Shown piece after piece: positions 61,770 through 64,000 of a DNA stretch of 64,000 nucleotides. How positions within the stretch are numbered: the first letter of the stretch is position 1; each line of letters opens with the position of its first letter. The notes below the pieces were generated by a model. It ran no database searches, was not told the origin of the DNA, and was given only the letters and a program-made list of their open reading frames with translations. A program made the translations under genes and the position numbers. Source of the stretch: JTS-RE37 sp041743975 (GTDB lineage: Bacteria; Bacteroidota; Bacteroidia; Flavobacteriales; Flavobacteriaceae); NCBI GenBank assembly GCA_041743975.1, contig JBGTLT010000162.1, forward strand, positions 38,448-102,447, given 5' to 3'.

Positions 61770-62243
61770 ATGATAGAAATTGAACGCAAATTTCTGGTAA
61801 CATCGGAAGCTTATAAAATAGAGGCTGCATCTAAAATTCAAATCAAACAGGGGTTCTTAAACACCCATCCGGAACGCACGGTCCGGATAAGGATCATGGG
61901 AGAGCGCTCCTATTTGACCGTTAAAGGGATTTCGGATATTGCGGGGATTTCCAGGTTTGAATGGGAAACGGAAATCTCCGTTAGCGATGCAAGGGAGTTG
62001 CATGCATTATGTGAAGCCCATATTGTTGATAAAACACGGTATTATGTTGCAGTTGGAAGGCACGTTTTTGAGGTGGATGAATTCCATGGCGGCAATGAAG
62101 GGTTGTTGATTGCCGAAATTGAGCTTAATACGCCGGATGAAAATTTCTCAAAGCCTTTTTGGCTTGGGAAGGAGGTTACGGGAGACACTAGGTATTATAA
62201 TGCACAATTGAGCAGGAAACCATTTAAATTCTGGGAAGTATGA
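61770..62243 (+). CDS. CYTH domain protein (triphosphate tunnel metalloenzyme)
   Basis: 157 residues. MIEIERKFLVTS carries the ExExK signature; RTVRIRIMGERSYLTVKG adds the basic strands and EVDEFHGGNEGLLIAEIEL the acidic ones, forming the beta-tunnel. Members hydrolyse inorganic triphosphate or thiamine triphosphate, or bind nucleotides. Overlaps the next gene by 4 bases (ATGA at 62240). Confidence 0.92.
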   Translation: MIEIERKFLVTSEAYKIEAASKIQIKQGFLNTHPERTVRIRIMGERSYLTVKGISDIAGISRFEWETEISVSDARELHALCEAHIVDKTRYYVAVGRHVFEVDEFHGGNEGLLIAEIELNTPDENFSKPFWLGKEVTGDTRYYNAQLSRKPFKFWEV

Positions 62244-62734
62244 GAAAGATGCTGTTTTTAGCAGCCCTTTTAGGGGTGATTTCAGGATGCAGGGAGAAAG
62301 GCCCTGCAACAGGTACAACCGCAACATCAGGTAATGTTGCTGTGAAGTCCATGCGCCAGGTCAAGGATAGCCTTACTGCCCGGGGATACCAGACCTTTGA
62401 CTATGTGGACCAGGAAACCGGGGATACCGTACTGATGCAGCAATATTTTATAGCTTTTTTGAAAAGGGGCCCCAACCGGTCCATGAGCAAAGCGGAAACC
62501 GACAGCCTCCAGGTACTGCATCTCCAACATTTGGGAGAAATGTACCAATCCGGGCATGCGGATATTTCGGGACCTTTCGGGGACGACGGGGAGATACGCG
62601 GTATCACGATCTATAATACACCCACCCTCACCATGGCAGATAGTCTCGCCAATGCTGACCCTATGGTAAAAGCCGGTAGATTGGTAATTGAGATACATCC
62701 CTGGTGGGCTGCAAAAGGGTTTTCACTGCGGTAG
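62240..62734 (+). CDS. YciI-like domain lipoprotein
   Basis: 164 residues. Signal peptide MRKMLFLAALLGVISGC, lipidation at Cys17. After a short linker rich in Thr and Gly the remainder resembles the YciI/YCII ferredoxin-like fold: FIAFLKRGPNR, HLQHLGEMYQSGHADISGPF, then ITIYNTPTLTMADSLANADP, with the family's conserved His and Asp. YciI domains are usually cytosolic, so a periplasmic one is unusual. Translationally coupled to the CYTH gene. Function unknown. Confidence 0.78.
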   Translation: MRKMLFLAALLGVISGCREKGPATGTTATSGNVAVKSMRQVKDSLTARGYQTFDYVDQETGDTVLMQQYFIAFLKRGPNRSMSKAETDSLQVLHLQHLGEMYQSGHADISGPFGDDGEIRGITIYNTPTLTMADSLANADPMVKAGRLVIEIHPWWAAKGFSLR

Positions 62735-62783
62735 CTGCCCCTCCCGCCATTCTAAAAACCCGTTTCCTCCGGGGGGTAATGGG

Positions 62784-63803
62784 TTACAGCGCACTTCGGA
62801 ATTGTTCCAGGAAGCGGATGTCATTCTCACTAAGCAACCGAATATCAGCTATCTGGTGAAGCAGCAACGCAATCCTGTCGATCCCCATCCCAAAGGCAAA
62901 GCCAGAATAGTCACTGGAGCTTATACCACAGTTCTCCAGCACATTCGGATCTACCATACCACACCCCATGATCTCCAGCCATCCGGTACCTTTTGTCATC
63001 TTGTGGTCCGTTTCCGTTTCAAGTCCCCAATAAACGTCAACCTCTGCACTGGGTTCTGTAAAGGGGAAGTAGGAGGGCCTGAGCCGTATCTTCGATTTTC
63101 CAAATAATTCGGTTGTAAAGAATTGAAGGGTCTGCTTAAGGTCTGCAAAGGAGACATCCTTGTCTATATAAAGTCCCTCCACCTGGTGGAAGAAACAATG
63201 TGACCTCGCTGAAATAGCCTCATTCCGGTAGACCCTTCCCGGGGAAATGGTTCGGATGGGGGGCTTATTGTTTTCCATATAGCGCACCTGCACAGAGGAA
63301 GTATGGGTACGGAGCAGTATATCAGGGTCTGTCTGTATAAAAAAAGTATCCTGCATATCCCTTGCAGGATGATGCTCAGGTAGATTCAGAGCTGTGAAAT
63401 TGTGCCAGTCATCCTCTATCTCCGGGCCCTCTGAAACATTGAATCCAATCCTGGAAAAAATATCGATAATCTGGTTTTTGACAATGGATATGGGATGGCG
63501 TCCACCGAGTGGGAACGGTTCCCCGGGCCTCGTTAGGTCACCATACAAAGCCGATTCAGCCTGCCGGCCGTTCACTGAATTATTAAAGGCATTCACCTTT
63601 TCGGCAGCGGCAGTTTTAAGTTGATTGATAGTCTGTCCGAATTCCTTCTTATCCGGATCCGGTACTTTTTTAAAATCCGCAAAGAGTTGGTTCAGAAGCC
63701 CTTTTTTACCCAGGTATTTAATTCGAAATGCTTCTATTTCCTGGGAGGAAGATGCGGAAAATTCCTTTACTTCTTCAAGGTGCTTCTTTAATTGATCGAT
63801 CAT
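62784..63803 (-). CDS. pheS: Phenylalanine-tRNA ligase, alpha subunit
   Basis: 339 residues. N-terminal coiled-coil arm (to ~residue 85) that contacts tRNA, then class II motifs: HPISIVKNQIIDIFSRIGF, HNFTALNLPEHHPARDMQDT, RTISPGRVYRNE, CFFHQVEGLYID, and the motif 3 GFAFGMGIDRIALL. Charges tRNA-Phe as part of an alpha2beta2 enzyme; pheT is not in the window. Converges on the YciI-like gene. Confidence 0.96.
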   Translation of the reverse strand: MIDQLKKHLEEVKEFSASSSQEIEAFRIKYLGKKGLLNQLFADFKKVPDPDKKEFGQTINQLKTAAAEKVNAFNNSVNGRQAESALYGDLTRPGEPFPLGGRHPISIVKNQIIDIFSRIGFNVSEGPEIEDDWHNFTALNLPEHHPARDMQDTFFIQTDPDILLRTHTSSVQVRYMENNKPPIRTISPGRVYRNEAISARSHCFFHQVEGLYIDKDVSFADLKQTLQFFTTELFGKSKIRLRPSYFPFTEPSAEVDVYWGLETETDHKMTKGTGWLEIMGCGMVDPNVLENCGISSSDYSGFAFGMGIDRIALLLHQIADIRLLSENDIRFLEQFRSAL

Positions 63804-64000
63804 CCTGATAATTTGCTAAAAATCCTAACGAACAGGCATAACTGTAACGTGCCCATCAGAAAGCAAATTTAAAACAATTATCCGTTACCTGCAGAAAAAC
63901 CAGTTATCTCTCATCTCCCGAACCCCAACTTTTACCGACACCAAATACGGATCATAACGAAACTTCCTGAGGCGCCATGTTTACCTCACTTTTTATCCAT
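63804..64000. other. Window end, upstream region of pheS
   Basis: 197 bases with no recognisable gene. A minus-strand ATG at the very edge runs into a stop within a few codons. Contains the presumed pheS promoter, but I see no convincing box. Confidence 0.4.

Overview
The window is a stretch of chromosome from a member of the Flavobacteriaceae (Bacteroidota), probably a marine lineage; the genus cannot be fixed from the sequence alone. Support for this comes from the TAnnTTTG promoter boxes (several with a TTTG or TTG element 19-20 bases upstream), the near absence of Shine-Dalgarno sequences, an OmpA protein with TSP3 calcium-binding repeats, an IPExxxVDY-family gene in front of pyruvate kinase, the long (632 aa) PurF, and the gene orders pdxA-DUF177-rpmF-fabH-accB-accC, acpP-fabF-rnc and purN-RNase H-pfkB-purF. 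Almost all of it is housekeeping sequence, densely packed. I see no insertion sequence, prophage, CRISPR array or rRNA operon.

Layout. 1-4.3 kb: the end of an EEP-fold hydrolase, a TauE/SafE exporter, a sodium:solute symporter and a membrane acetyltransferase-like protein. 4.3-10.6 kb: an accessory metabolic cluster made of two alpha/beta-hydrolases, a RimK-like ATP-grasp with a histone-H1-like tail, a GCS2 (YbdK-type) carboxylate-amine ligase, a class I glutamine amidotransferase and a second ATP-grasp-like protein. No known pathway fits this set. 10.6-19.8 kb: riboflavin synthase, pdxA, the DUF177/L32/FabH/BCCP/biotin carboxylase block, an FAD oxidoreductase, a lipoprotein, a GreA-like protein and a fumarylacetoacetase-like protein. 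19.8-32.2 kb: ArfB, an orphan ABC ATPase, prolyl oligopeptidase, Asd, MscL, alanine racemase, thymidine kinase, RsmI, adenine deaminase, an AhpD-like protein and OsmC. 32.3-39.4 kb: RecJ, LpxH, QueD, an enoyl-CoA hydratase with a tiny membrane protein behind it, MATE, GNAT, a universal stress protein and tRNA-Ala(GGC). 39.5-49.5 kb: an SDR, then the two AddAB-like recombination nuclease subunits separated by ompA and kbl, then superoxide dismutase. 51-64 kb: purF, pfkB, RNase H, purN, acpP, fabF, rnc, pyk, dinB, small genes and pheS.

The least expected feature is the 1.5 kb without protein genes between the superoxide dismutase gene and purF. It holds four tandem copies of what looks like one small RNA gene, read on the minus strand. 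Each copy has a TAnnTTTG-like box exactly 5 bases before a 40-base block (identical in three copies, two changes in the fourth), followed by a terminator hairpin whose arms change in a compensating way. Two hairpins contain pairs that are G.U only when read on the minus strand and A/C mismatches when read on the plus strand, which fixes the direction. This sRNA array and the GCS2/ATP-grasp/amidotransferase cluster are the two candidates for undescribed biology.
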